From Camarhynchus parvulus (taxonomy: Eukaryota > Chordata > Aves > Passeriformes > Thraupidae), in NCBI RefSeq assembly GCF_901933205.1, contig NC_044571.1, forward strand, positions 12,850,420 to 12,914,419: DNA of 64,000 nt. The letters are read 5' to 3'. The translations under genes were made by a program, and so were the position numbers. The notes below the pieces were generated by a model. The model had not been told where the DNA came from. It ran no database searches and saw only the letters and a list, made by a program, of their open reading frames with translations. Position 1 is the stretch's first letter, and every line of letters begins with the position of its first letter. Of this stretch, positions 1-11,864 are shown one piece after another.

Positions 1-2066
1 CAAAGCTACACAAAACCAAATCAAATCCACTGCCAAACAAACCCAGAATTCAGCAAGTGCATAATAACTAGTTTTATTGATCAGAGCTTTACTCAATTAT
101 TTGAATGAATTAATGCGTTTAACAGTAAAAGCTATGCTCTTCACCTCTCTAAAATGTTTATCTGCCTCATGCATCACCTTACTTTTGAATTCCTGCACAT
201 CCTAGTTTCTTATTTGTAGAGATTTACATCATTAAGTTTTTTTCCAGTAAGTCAGATTCTCCACTTCAGTTTAATCTACTTTCCTTTATGTAGGAAGACT
301 GTCTACTTTCTCTTGACCAGTTCAAGGATAATGTCCTTGTAACTATTTCCATTGAGTTACCTCAGCTTGTACTGACACTGTAGATGAGGAAGGAAATAAC
401 AGAGAAACTGAGATTGAAACAATAAATCCTTAGTATAAAACTCATTCATTTTTTATTCCAAATTATTTTAAAAATGGTAAGAGTTATGAGGTATGGATTT
501 ATATAAGAGTCAAAGTCATCCAACTCTCTGCATCTGAAGGAAAGATAGAAACAGGAAAACTTCTGTGTCAGTGTTTTCCATCAGGTATGAGTGTCATATT
601 CTACAGAATTTGAATGTGTGAGAGTGTGAGAGTTTAAGCCAGAAGAACAAGTCAAATGAGATAAAATCTAATGAAAAAACCTGCAAAGTTATTGCAATTT
701 AGAATAATTCAGGATTTTTTTCTGTATAGGTTTTGGGGAAAACAATTTGGACAAAGACTGCAGGGCTCAATGTCATGTCAGATTTAATTTTAAAGTTTCA
801 TCAGAGCCAGGGATTCTAAAATTCATAGCTTTCTGTGCCTTCAGTTTTGTGCTGTACCACAGTTGTAATATATTACCTCTTTTCACAGCAATTTTTTTAG
901 ATATTTACCATTAGAATAAATGTTGTGTTCCTGGGATCCTAAAAGCTCAAAGGATGATTTGCACTCATTTAGAATGCTCTTGCCATCTGCTAATCTGTTA
1001 GAATTTGGACTGATCAGGTGAAATGATTCCAACAGAGTATTTCAGATATTATCCTCTTCCTCTTTCATAAAATGAACTGTTTACTTTCCCTTTATATCCC
1101 TTGACTCACTTGATCTTATTAATTTTCATTGGATTGAGAAAATCAAAAGTAAATACTCAAGCAGGAAGGATCAGAGTAATCCACCCTTCTTATGAGAAGA
1201 GAGAAGTACTTAGAAGATTGGAAGGAGAACCAAAAGAAAAAAGAATTCTTACAGAGATGTGAAAGGTATAGGACAGACTGGTTCTTAGCAGCCAGTCAAA
1301 GGAGAGAGGCAGGTCCTAGAAGGATGTTAGGAGGCAGATGTGTATTTATTACCAAACAAAATTCTGAGGTAGCAACCTCATCCATGTCTCTGTAGGATGA
1401 CTAGGAGCTCAAAGCTCAGTTCTCTGAGGTAACAGCCCATGCTGAGATTAGAAGATGACACCAAGTGTGTCACCTATCATCACTTCTTTCATGGAAAAGG
1501 GCACACTGGCAAAAGCAAAGAAAAACCCCAGAATTCGCCTTTTGCTCCAATACCATGGCTCCTACACCGACTGTAAACACTATTGCCTAAGACAGCTTTG
1601 TAGCTCTAAATTGCCTGGAATAGGAGTGTGTCCTAGGGACATGTCACAATTTCTGTCTAATGTTCTTCCCACGCAGTCATTGAGGGCCACTGAACTCACC
1701 ACTGGACTTAATCGACCTTTGACTGGGACTTTTAGAGATATTCCTAAGTTCTTAGATATCTTGGCCTAGAAGCTAACTTGTGATGGCAAAGACATGATCT
1801 CAAATAATTGCCTGAACTGCTGCTGCTCAAAACATCCAGAAACAGCCACCTGGTATCTTCCTTCTTTGCTCAGTAGAGAACACTCCTGGGGAACTTTCAA
1901 GAAAGAAGAGTTGAAATTCAAAGTGTGATGAATGTTATAACTAATTGGTTTGTTTAGAGATTATGTATATGCATTGAATGATGTGAAAAGGATGTAATTA
2001 AACAGCAGAGATTTTGCCTCTCCCAGTCCTCACTGCTGTCTTCTGGTTTAAGATATTATTTTACTA
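1..2066. other. AT-rich noncoding DNA, nothing recognised
   Basis: I see no repeat family, RNA gene or supported coding region here. The longest ATG-started frame is 104 codons at 1455-1769 on the plus strand. It resembles no family I know, has no flanking splice or promoter context, and is within the length expected by chance in a window of this size. Confidence 0.6.
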
Positions 2067-2290
2067 TAGTTCACTGGTTTAACCCCACACACAAAGTACC
2101 ATACTGTGTCTCACAATTTCCTCCATCCCTCTCCAGTGAGATGGGAAAAATAATCAGAGGAAAAAAAGGACAAACCCTCATAGATTGAGATAAGAAAAGT
2201 TTAAAAATTGAAACCAAGAAAAATGTAATACTAATGATAATACCAATGCTTATGCTGACACTAATACTAACAATAATTGAATTCACAGGA
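2067..2290 (-). mobile_element. Degraded LTR fragment (endogenous retrovirus-like)
   Basis: The segment opens with a ctggtttaacccca-like end, followed by a gtgagatggg block, a ttgagataagaaaagttta block and a run of ATAAT-type triplets. I recall this order of blocks from a common avian LTR whose inverted-repeat end reads like tggtttaacccc. The matching end occurs in the opposite orientation at 7440-7537, so this copy is judged minus-sense relative to that one. No target duplication is visible, the ends are eroded and no internal retroviral sequence follows. Exact limits and subfamily are uncertain. Confidence 0.55.
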
Positions 2291-3499
2291 AATATTGTGG
2301 ATTTCATCATAATTAAGAAGTCATGATATTGAATTTGAAAACTTTTGCATCAGATCTATAGGCATGAGTAATAGGTAGAGAGCACGTTTGTAAATTAATT
2401 TTTATTTTTATTTTCTCACTCATGAGAACAAGTATTTGTCTCTTAATAAACTACTGTTTAAGTTCTGTTCTAATAATACATACTTTAAGAGACAGAAAAT
2501 CTGTTTCTTGATCTTTACATGTGTGCTTCAACAAAATGCGTGGACAAGTCAGTCTTAAAGCTCTTATTGTCCCAGTGTCTACCTCATGTACCACAGAGAA
2601 AGGAGGTCTGTGTGCAAAGGTTCCTTTGGAGAGTGTTCCCATCACAGCTGTCTTCTGTGAAAAGCTCTGTTTGGCCTCATTCTTCTGTGGAATCTCAGAT
2701 TTCTCTGTGCTTGGGCCCTGTCCCAGGGCCCTGAGACCTCTGTCATGAGACATGCCAAAGACCAAGGTGGAAAGATCATTTGCAGGAGAGTTCCCATAAC
2801 AGCCCTTTGGAAACCTCCCTGGACTGAGACTCATTTTCAGTGCCCTGAGTGCACTTACAGGCCTTAATTGTTCTGAAAAACTTCATCTGGATCCTCCATC
2901 CCAGCATCCTTTACCCAGTGGCCCGGGAGCTGCAGCTGCCCCTTGCCTAAGTTGAATTCTGTGTTTGTACATTATGTGTGCAAGTATTTATTTTTAGTTA
3001 TATATAAGCGACAACACTGAAAAAATAAAACAAATATCCTAATTTCTTGGTACAAGAAATTAGGCTACAAGACAGAAAGCTACATAAAGATATGCTAAAT
3101 GTGTTCCTAATTTCACTTAATGACAATGCTAAATCTCAAAGCCCTTGTAACATTTCAGAGTGACTTTTTTTCATTTTTCCTTTTAAGGAAATAAAAAAGA
3201 AAATACTTAATAGACTAAAAGACTAAATAGCCTAAGGAAAGGGAAAATGGCTTATATAGTCCTTTTTATTTGCTAATACAAGTATTGTTGCAATGATAGT
3301 CTCTTTTTTTTTATTTTTTTTGCACAGAGACAGCTGTGAAATCTAAAGAGGTAATCAAAGTGCAATTTTTGTTTTGTTGACAATTTTCTACTTTTTATTT
3401 CTATTTTTCTCACTGGGAGCAAAGAAAACTTTGCTTTATTGCCTAACTTAATTTCAGAAAACTTGATTGTTTTGAGACTGCATAGAGCATGTCTCAAGA
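2291..3499. other. Noncoding DNA with a short GC hairpin
   Basis: The block at about 2540-2960 is richer in GC than its surroundings. It contains a perfect 8-bp inverted repeat (2713-2720 against 2724-2731, loop tcc). A 127-codon ATG-started frame runs on the minus strand over 2451-2834. It matches no family I recognise, and overlapping frames on the other strand are open too, which argues against coding. The remainder is AT-rich with T-tracts near 3300. Confidence 0.5.
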
Positions 3500-4151
3500 A
3501 CTTTTGTACAGGGATTTGGCTACCCAGGTGGAAAGCTAGCCAGGAAGCCTGGCAATTGGTGCAGGCTGCCAGGTGGGAAGCAGGGCAGCTGGACAGCCAG
3601 GACAACCACGAAGTCCGGTGAGATGGGCAGGCAGCTCCTCACCCAGCACTGTGCCAGCTGGCTTGCAAGAGGTGGAAGGGAAGCCTCCCCATCTGCCTGG
3701 CTTCCATAAAAGATGCAGAACAAAACCCAGCTTGTTTCCAAGGAAAACAGCATTTTTGTGGAACCAGAATCCTCAGGTGGGAAATTCTTTTAGAAATTGC
3801 TCAGCCAGGAGCCCAGGCAAGGACAGAGTCATCATACAGGAGGCAGATCTGGGGGTCCTTCCAAAAAGATCAGGGCAGCAGGGCACAGGGCTGAGCAGAG
3901 GCACTTCTACAGTGCAGCTCAAGCCAGAACTGGTTGTCTGCTCTAGGGCTTACACAGAGCTCCCAGAAAAAACTAACAGAGTACACATGGATAGTCCAGG
4001 TAAGGCTGGAAATGGCAGACAAAGGAAATTAATGCACTCACAATCATCACACCTGGATAGAGTGAAATTTATATTTGTGAAATCATATATGAATTCCACA
4101 ATGGGGGGATTTGTTTGCATCTTTTTATTGCCTATATCAGTTATGCATTAA
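3500..4151 (+). other. GC-raised patch with the longest open frame; unlikely coding
   Basis: A plus-strand frame stays open for 192 codons over 3573-4151, the longest in the window. It opens at a GTG; its first in-frame ATG is at 3987, leaving only about 54 codons. The predicted product is rich in Pro, Gly, Ser and Arg, with no domain, signal peptide or family that I recognise. Partly repeated ggct(a/g)cccaggtgg-like units lie near 3520-3600. A consensus splice donor (cag/gtaagg) falls at 3997-4003 and an acceptor-like cttctacag ends near 3911, so part of this patch could be an exon of a noncoding transcript. That is inference; chance is the simpler reading. Confidence 0.35.
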
Positions 4152-6511
4152 ACATCAAAGCCAAATAGGAAGAGAAACGATATAGAAAACCAAAATAGAA
4201 TGTGGAGTCAGTAAATCCAATAGTAATGAATAGATTATCTCTGCAACTGAAAATGCGAAGTGCAATGGTCATGTACATCCCATATTTTCCATTCCCAAAA
4301 TAACATTACATAATGGTGTACTTTTCAGAATACAGACTGAAAAAAACCTGGGTATTAAAATCTATGAAAAAAAAGATTACTGGATCTTTGAAGGCAACTC
4401 TGATCTGTAGTATATCTTTCTAATAATGAACTAGTGTCTCTCTAGAAGAGTACTCACTTTTATTCATAATATCAAGCCATTGAAGATGATGTGTGCACAG
4501 GGCATTCTGTTGACTTCAGTTATTCTAAGTAGCACTAAAATATGGGCTACATTTCCAAGTATTATACACTGAAGAGATGAAGAGATTTCTACCAGTATTA
4601 TGTGAGTCATCAACTTTGACAATTCCAAAGCAAACTAACTTCTCACTGAAGTCAGCAGGGCTCAAATGGATGCTTACATTGAGTTATCTTTACCTCCATC
4701 TGTTTCACTGAACAAGAACTAATATAGGTGTATGCTTGAAAGTGGGTGTTTCATTGAATCACAGTTCTTTGCCTTCAGTGTGAAAAACAGGGATTTTGAT
4801 TTGCAGTGAAATTTGTTTCACAAAAAAAGGCTGTAAACACCTTATTACACAGATGCAACAGGATTCTTTTTCTTCCCTCTGCCTCTTTCTATCCTTCTTC
4901 TTTTTTTTAGACAAGGGTTCATTTTCCTTCTTTAGATCTTTAGCCTACTCTCAATTAAATCTGCCATCTAACTTGTGGAAGAAAAAACATGGGGACTCTA
5001 CATATAAAAACTTCTCATATATTTAAGACTCAGTTTGAATGTACTGCATTTTTTTCAGCTATTATTCATACCGGAATTTATAATGAAATCATGCAGGAGG
5101 GTAACCTTAAGGGAGAAGAGACAGCTCCAACACTACACAATTCAGGGAGCTGCACCATCACTCAAGACTGCAGCTGCTGGGGCCTGAGGCCCTTCACAGC
5201 TGGTGGTTCCAATGAGCCCCTTCTAATTCCTCAGCCACACACTCATGCTCAGATGGGACTCCTCTTTCTTCAGGCTCAACGCTGTATTTCCTGCAGAAGA
5301 ATCTCAGGTATCAGATTTTATAATTTAATTTATTTATAATTTATTAAATAATTTAGCAGTGTGGTATAGCAGTAGGTCAGCTCAAGCTGGGTGTCTCCAG
5401 AAAGGGACCCAGAACAATGAAAAATGTGGGCAAATAGACCCTTGCCATTTATGCACCCATCCCTAGCATGCTCTCCACACACCTTTTTAGTTCAGTGGTG
5501 ATTTTTGGTTTGGGGTCCTCTAACACTTTATCAGATTCTTTCTCTTCTTTCCATTCAGGTGGAACATTAACTGCTATCATCTTGATGAGTTGCAGCTTCT
5601 GCTGACATTTTTAGCCTCCCTCCTTAGCTCTGGTGTGTGCTTCTTGTGTACCTGCTCTATGGCAGAGCCTGGGAAACTAGAGTACTACATTTGGAATAAT
5701 CATAACTTAGCAACAACTAAAACAGTGTGTTACCAACATTCTTCTCATACAAAAGCCAAAACACAGTACCATACCAGTTACTTGGAAAATTGTTAAGAAA
5801 ATTCACTCCATTACAGCAGAAAGCATATCTAGGTGAAAGTCCCCAGCTTATGGCCTAAGGCTTCAACAAATGCAGCTTCTCAGATAAGGCAAACAGAGCT
5901 AAGCAATCAGCATACTAAACCACACAGTATTATAACAATAAGTGACTCATTCTGTTTAAAGCTTATTTATTTAAGCCAAACAACTAATGTTCCACAACAG
6001 GCACAGAAAAATAGAGTTTTATTTAAAAAGGATTTTTGAAATGGCTATATATTTGTTTCCCATAATGATTAAGGAGTAGAAATAACTGTCTGTAAATGCC
6101 TGGCTTGTGGAGATCCCTCCAGAATGATTATTTAGATGATGCAGCGCTTTGTATTGAATTATTCATCCATATCCTAAAGAACTTAATGCCTGAATTACAA
6201 GGTTATGGAGGGACATATAGATCCACATGCACCTATCTGGCTGATACTTCCTGAAATTCCACTGTCTATCTGAATCCCTTAGCATAAAATACTGAGCAAA
6301 AAAATCTAGCTGTTCCGCATCCTTACAGTAATGTCCACTCCAAGCAGTGTGGTAAGCGACAGAGTTGGCAGACCAGGTGGAACGGTGGAATTACTACAGC
6401 TACTGAGTCTGAACATCAGTCCTGTGTTGCTCCTACAGAGAGCAGAGCAGCATCCTGCCCTGTTCCTGCTCCAGGGCTTGGTTAAACAGAATTACCACTG
6501 TACTGGGTGTA
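4152..6511. other. AT-rich noncoding DNA, nothing recognised
   Basis: No repeat family, RNA gene or supported reading frame is visible. A slightly GC-richer block at 5095-5310 has no recognisable identity. Confidence 0.6.
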
Positions 6512-6517
6512 GGTAGC

Positions 6518-6895
6518 TGTGGTAATCACATATCCTCTGAACAGAGAGAGACATAGCTCTCCCAGGATTTGCCTGGGAAACTGCGAGAAGCTGTGAGAAA
6601 GCTCAGAGAAAAGAATGAGAAACAATTCTTATCTTCACTTGCTGCACCTGTTGTTGTGCACATGTGGAATGTGTTCTGGAGATTTGTTTACCAAAGGGTG
6701 GTTTCTTAACTGGCCACTGATGATGGTGTTTTGAAATCGAGGACCAATCTGGTCAAAGCTGTATCAGACTGTCTGCAAGAGCAATAAGTTTCTTAGAAGT
6801 ATAGTATAGTATAATATAATAAAGCAGTTATTCAGCCTTCTGGAATCATAAAGTCAATGTTATTTATTTCCCATTCAGGGGCTCACGCTATAATA
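6518..6895 (+). mobile_element. Solo LTR of an endogenous retrovirus (378 bp)
   Basis: The element begins tgtggtaatcac and ends near gctcacgctataata. Flanking 6-mers ggtagc (6512-6517) and ggcagc (6896-6901) look like a 6-bp target duplication with one mismatch, as expected for ERVK-like (class II) insertions. Inside are a variant agtat/aatat repeat and a poly(A) signal AATAAA at 6818-6823, followed by a cagccttctgg block. These occur in the same order in the LTRs at 11865-12248 (minus) and 42722-43088, so the three are related. No gag, pol or env sequence adjoins it, so it is a solo LTR left by recombination. The terminal TA in place of CA suggests decay. Confidence 0.8.
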
Positions 6896-7035
6896 GGCAG
6901 CAAAGGTTTTTGCAGTAGAGGGACAGTGGGAAGGGGGAAGTGAGTGCAAGTTCCCATTGTCTGTGTTGGCCCAATCACAGGACAGTTTTCCTGTTTCTTT
7001 GGGAAAACATGTTTAAGAAGAAAAAAAAAAATTAC

Positions 7036-7537
7036 TGGACAGGTGGAGGAGGAGAAAAGAGTGAGAAACTACAGTGTGAACACCAAAGTCAGAGAAGGAG
7101 GGAGAGGAGGAGGTGCCCGAGGTACTGGAGTAGGCATTTCCTGCAGCCTGTGCAGTGCCCACACTGGAACAGAATTTTTACCTGAAGGATTTCAGCTGGA
7201 AAATAAGAAAGTGTGAGAAGGAAGGAGTGGTAGTGAGAAAATATTTTCTAACCTCCACACATGTTCCTCCCTGTGCTGGTAAGGGGCAGGGTAGAGGAAT
7301 CTGGAGTGAAGGACTGACACTGAGTTTTAAGAGATTATTTTAATGTTTGTCTTCATTCCTTATTACTCAAATCTATTTTAATTGTCAATAAACTAATTTG
7401 GCCTACAACGATTAACTGATTGGCCTACAACATAACTGCTAGGCAATCTCCCTGGTTTTGTCCCCATGTCCCACTGAGGAGGGGACTGAGTGAGCAGCTA
7501 GGTAGACATTTGGCTCTTAGCCAAGACTAATCCAACA
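7036..7537 (+). mobile_element. Solo LTR, second family, possible 4-bp target duplication
   Basis: The sequence from about 7080 matches a bird LTR I recall: an aggaggtgccc region, a gtgcccacactggaac block, a tattttaattgtcaataaa poly(A) region at about 7374-7391, and an end reading ccactgaggagggg then gactaatccaaca. The tetramer ttac lies directly before a TG start (7032-7035) and directly after the CA end (7538-7541). A 4-bp duplication suggests an ERV1-like insertion, but four bases is weak evidence and the left boundary is less certain than the right. It sits 140 bp from the preceding solo LTR. No internal retroviral genes are present. Confidence 0.65.
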
Positions 7538-8509
7538 TTACCAAAAAAATCAGATTTAATTAATGTCCTCTTTCTAGGAGAAGGAAAAAGACTCCTAGAG
7601 TGACTTGGAGGCATAATTTGGATCCTCTTTGTTTTCTATGTTCACAAATAGTGCCTCTTCAGATTTTAGTGTTGCAAAATTAAATGTACCTCCCTAGTTT
7701 TCAAGAAAGATCAAATCTTTGTGTAGTACATCACTTCTAGTCCTACGTATAAAATTTTCCAAAAATACCACTTCAAATGAGTCTGATATAAAGCCCATTA
7801 TCATTTAATTTGGTAGACTTTGAATAGCACTTGAAATTCCAGAACAATTTTAAGAAAATGCCATTTCTAAAGAGCACTGTTATAAGTAATTAAAGGAGTT
7901 AGGGAAACAACTTATTAGTGAATATTATATGACTTTATCTAAAAGATACTTCCTTATAGGGAAATCAGTCACCTTTTCTGTATTTTTAGTTAATGATTTG
8001 AAAACAAAAAATCTGAGTTTCTATCAATGAGAACGTATTATCATTTTGCAAGTCTTGAACTTATTGTGACTTGCTAAATCTTGATTCTGTATGGGTTCCA
8101 AAAACTGTGAAACCACTGGTTTCAGTCAAAATTAGACAGTTTCCACTGCCACTGGGAGTATGTCCACATGAAAAAAAAATCTACCCATTTATTATTTCAT
8201 ATTTTTCTTCCCCATTTTATTTTTATGAACGGGGTGAATAACAATAGCTATGTAAAAGGTAGGTGGTTTTTCATTTGTGTAAGAAGCTATCAAAAAAGAG
8301 GAATTGCTTGTTTATGTCCTAGTATTTTCAGTCATATCTGACACGTTGCCTCAGATATTGTAGTTTCCAGAGTTTGCTCATTGTGAATATATACAGTTCT
8401 CAAAAAATTCATGTAAATACTTCAGGAATACAATTATAAGAGGGTTTATCCTTAATGTCTACCTCAAGGGAAAAATAATAACTCACCATCCATGTTGAGA
8501 TGCCTACAT
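7538..8509. other. AT-rich noncoding DNA, nothing recognised
   Basis: No repeat, RNA gene or supported reading frame is visible. Confidence 0.6.
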
Positions 8510-9135
8510 CTGTGAACAAGGAGAAAAGAGAGGGTGTTGTATACCTGAACTTCACCAAGGCCTTTGCCTTATTCCCCCAGAGTAACCTTAGAGCTAAATT
8601 GGTCAAATAAGAGCTCAGTAAATGGGCAGTTGAGTGGAGGTGAGTAAAAAATTGGCTTTCCCATTGGGATCAAAGGGTAATATCAGCAACAGAAACTCCA
8701 GTTGGCAGCTGATTGCAGGTGATATCTCTCAACAATCAAAACTGTGACCTTTTAAAATCTGGACAATAGGATCAGATAGATTTGAGGGCAGAAGGTATGC
8801 TGACAAGGTTGATATTCAGAGGTACCTGACAAGTGGGATTGGACAAATGGGCTGATAGGAATATCAAGAAGTTCAAAACAAGTAAATGCAAGGTTGTGCA
8901 CCTGAGGGGGAATAGCTCTATGCACCAGTGCCTGCTGCAGCCTGTCTGTCGGGAAAGCAGCTTGGTGGAAAAGGACCTGAGTCTTTTTCCACAGGGGTGG
9001 GGGATCCTGATGGGCTGAATGGGAAACAAGGACAGTGTACCCTGAGGGGAGTGGTACTGGCAGGCAGAAAAATCATTCCTCCCCACTGAGCCCTGTTGAG
9101 ACCATATCTCGTTCAGATCTGGGCTCTGCAGTAGA
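8510..9135 (+). mobile_element. CR1 LINE fragment (reverse transcriptase end of ORF2)
   Basis: On the plus strand, from 8536 the translation reads VVYLNFTKAF, a degraded form of the conserved CR1 reverse transcriptase block (consensus like DVVYLDFSKAFD). Its second catalytic-region Asp is already changed, and a stop follows 14 codons later. Further along come the CR1 blocks for the region after the catalytic motif: tgcaaggttgtgcacctgag, agcagcttggtggaaaaggacctg and ccactgagccctgttgagacc. Many substitutions and stops show it is old and inactive. It probably belongs with the plus-strand CR1 remnant at 10015-10205, the two being separated by later sequence. Confidence 0.85.
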
Positions 9136-9480
9136 AGATAACATTGAATTCCCAGAGCTCTCCCTTGGTGCCATGGCCTTGCCAGTGACAAATGGTTCTG
9201 TACTGACCCTTATAAACTTTGGCTGTAAGAAAGGGCAGATCCACTGGTGGAAAGGAGTGAAAAATGTTTACATGTAGATTAGTAACCACAGCAACCTAAA
9301 AGGAATGTGAAGTAAACAGCATCAGTAGGCGAAAAAGGCTGAATGAAATTATCAAAACTAGTATGTAATTGGGCGACCCACATACTGCATTGGAGCCTTA
9401 CAGGAGGAAGCGTTGGAGTTGGGTTTTTACAGCTGGATTCACAAAAAAAGTTACATGTTTTACCCAAATATGGAGTGCAG
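9136..9480. other. Unassigned spacer inside the CR1 cluster
   Basis: Between two CR1 fragments of opposite orientation lies about 345 bp that I cannot match to CR1 or an LTR. It may be very diverged CR1, older inserted sequence or ordinary genomic DNA. Confidence 0.4.
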
Positions 9481-9745
9481 AATCAGAATATCCTGAGTTG
9501 AAAGGGACCCACAAGAATCATTGAGTCCAACTCCTCTCTCTGCACAGGGCAGCCCCAGGATCCCCCCTGTGTCTGAGACCATCATCCAATTGCTTCTTGA
9601 GCTTTGTCAGGCTTGGTGCTGTGACCATTTTCCTGTTCCAGTGTCCAATGACCCACTGGATGAAGAATCATTTCCTAACATCATAATATAAACCTCTCCT
9701 GACACAATTTCATGCAGGCAGCATAACCCCTCCCTTTTCACGGCT
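9481..9745 (-). mobile_element. CR1 LINE 3'-end fragment
   Basis: Read on the minus strand this is the CR1 3' tail. On the plus strand it shows the reversed tail motifs in order: aatatcctgagttgaaaggg, atcattgagtccaactcc, a gacc/atcatccaa block, tgtcaggcttggtgctgtga and cctgacacaatttcatg. CR1 copies are normally 5'-truncated, as this one is. It lies between two plus-strand CR1 pieces. Confidence 0.88.
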
Positions 9746-10014
9746 TTGTGCCAGTACAAGTCCCATTTCCCAAATGTCTGATGGGGCAGGTGCAGGGAAG
9801 CAGGACTATGGATCTATGGCTGGCTCTGAAGGTAGGCTGAATCTGCAACAGATCATGTGTAAATGGAAGAGATGTGTTTCAAAAATGATTAGAGGTCACT
9901 GAATCTGGTAGTCAAGCTTAAATGACAAATGAGGCTGAGAACAAGGCTCTGATGGCTTCTGATAGATGCAAACACAGAGCAGGCACTCTGACACCATTTA
10001 TACACTGGAGAGAG
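9746..10014. other. Unassigned sequence between CR1 fragments
   Basis: No recognisable element. The last part may be strongly diverged CR1 leading into the next fragment. Confidence 0.4.
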
Positions 10015-10205
10015 ATCACCAGGGCAGTCAGGACACTGGAGAATATGGCTTTGAAGAGAAGGCTGGGGACCTCGGCTTGTTCAGCCTTCAGAAAAGAAAG
10101 ATCAGGGCATTCCTTCTGATGTACTGCTCTGCAACTGCAAGGTGATGATAAAAGGTGTAGAGCAGATTAGGACATTTTTCAAAAGGGTGAAGTAAGAGAG
10201 AGCAG
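10015..10205 (+). mobile_element. CR1 LINE fragment, likely continuation of the 8510 copy
   Basis: The plus strand shows degraded CR1 ORF2-end motifs: a cactggagaatatgg block, gaaggctggggacctcggct, tgttcagccttcagaaaaga and then a region like the CR1 3' tail. In an intact CR1 these come directly after the block where the 8510-9135 fragment ends, so one older element probably was interrupted. Heavily diverged. Confidence 0.7.
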
Positions 10206-11857
10206 ACATATAAAATTTTATAAAACAAACACAAAGCAAGCACAAAGCTATGTGTTCCACACAGCATTTTATCTTTACTTTGTATGAGAATTGAGAAGCA
10301 GCAAATAATCAGGTTATAGATTACACTTTCAACTTCTCATTGCTTTTGAACAGGAAAGAGCCAGTGCATCAGAAAAAAACCTCTGGGATGATTTTTATAC
10401 ACATCTCAGACTTCCTCCATATCTTTAAATTTATATATTCAAGCAGCCAAATACAACTACTTTATGATTCTATGATTTTTGGGCAAAAGAAACTGTAATC
10501 TATTCCATCTTCAAAACATTATTTTACTAAAATTAAGGTAAAAGTGATGGTGAAAATCTGACTTCTAAAATTATCTTTTCTCCTAAAACACTGTGGAGAG
10601 GTTTCATTGTCCCATCAGCTCTAATATTGAAAAAAAATTAATTATACATAAAAAACCCCTAAAATTTTGGTATTCTTAGGTCTCATCATCAATAAAAAAA
10701 ATAACAACCCATCCTCTGATATGCATATTCTCAAAGAAAAATGAGCAATATATTTAATGGGAAAGAAAGGAAAAACTTGAGTGTTATTCATTGATCCCAG
10801 GGTTTAGACCATTACTTATGATTGCCTAACTGTTATTTGACCTGTAATCCCACTACTAATATCTATAGCCTCAAAACATTTTTAGGAAAGTAGCACTTTG
10901 ATTTTTAAGATTATCTAATGTAGCTGTTTCCTTTTTCTCCTTATTAATATTGTTACAACTACAATCCAGATGAGCTGATAAAAAATATCGGACTACTTCA
11001 AGAGCAAAAGCAGTTTTATAATTTTTTTCACATTGTATTTTCTTTAAATAGTAAATGATTGTTTTGAGTGGTGTGTATATATCAGCAGACTTTGAAAGGC
11101 TTTTTCTCTAACAAGTCAAAGCTGCTGTCAAGCCTACTGCTTTAGGAAGGTCAATGAAGTTTTAAATGACAGCATTTACATTTCCTTTGAGCAAAGACTT
11201 ACAGTTTTATAGAGACATATTCATTTATTTAAAATAGAAAGAAAACTGAAGAAAATATGTCAGTTCAGGGGGCAAAACTGAATTATTTTTATCTTTAAAA
11301 AGTAACATTTACTATGAAAATAATATGTGAAAATAACATTTGAGAATTTATCTACTAATGCTTAGGAAGAAGTTTGTTGTTCTCATATCAATTCAAAGGT
11401 GCTTCCATATCTCTTAGTTTTGCAAAATACCCAATGGTACTGCTGGAAGTCATTCATCCTGGGAATGTTCAAGATGATTACAGGGAACCTGTGTGAGTAA
11501 GTAGGGTTCTTACTGGAACTGATTTGAAAAACTTCTCATGTTGCCAGGATTCCCAATGGGTGACAAGCTAATCACTAGGACTACATACAAACTCACATTC
11601 CATGCCTTTCCACATCCTACAAATATGCTTGTCTGATCAGATGTCCATGGAAATTAAAATACAGAAGGCTGGTTTGTGTTGGAGTCTCTTCCATGCATCG
11701 TCAGGCGTTGCCTAGTGCTGACTTTCAGAGCAAAAATCTTGAGAGCGCTCCTGGCCTAACACTTACAGACTTTAATTGTAAAGTGGCGTCACACAAATAG
11801 CTGCATGGCTAAAATACCAATTCAATCACATATGCACAGTGTGATCTCAAGGCACTT
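10206..11857. other. AT-rich noncoding DNA, nothing recognised
   Basis: No open reading frame of note, no repeat family and no RNA gene is visible in this 1.65-kb stretch. Confidence 0.6.
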
Positions 11858-11864
11858 GATAAGC

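Noticed and set aside
2451..2834. 127-codon ATG-started minus-strand frame
   Set aside because: No family resemblance. Two plus-strand frames overlap it for 70 or more codons, so open length is not informative here.
3573..4151. 192-codon open frame as a protein-coding gene
   Set aside because: It opens at GTG and its first in-frame ATG is at 3987. No domain is recognisable and the patch is GC-raised, which lengthens chance frames.
8772..9191. 139-codon minus-strand frame
   Set aside because: It is opened by TTG and runs antisense over a CR1 fragment, so it is a shadow of the retroposon.
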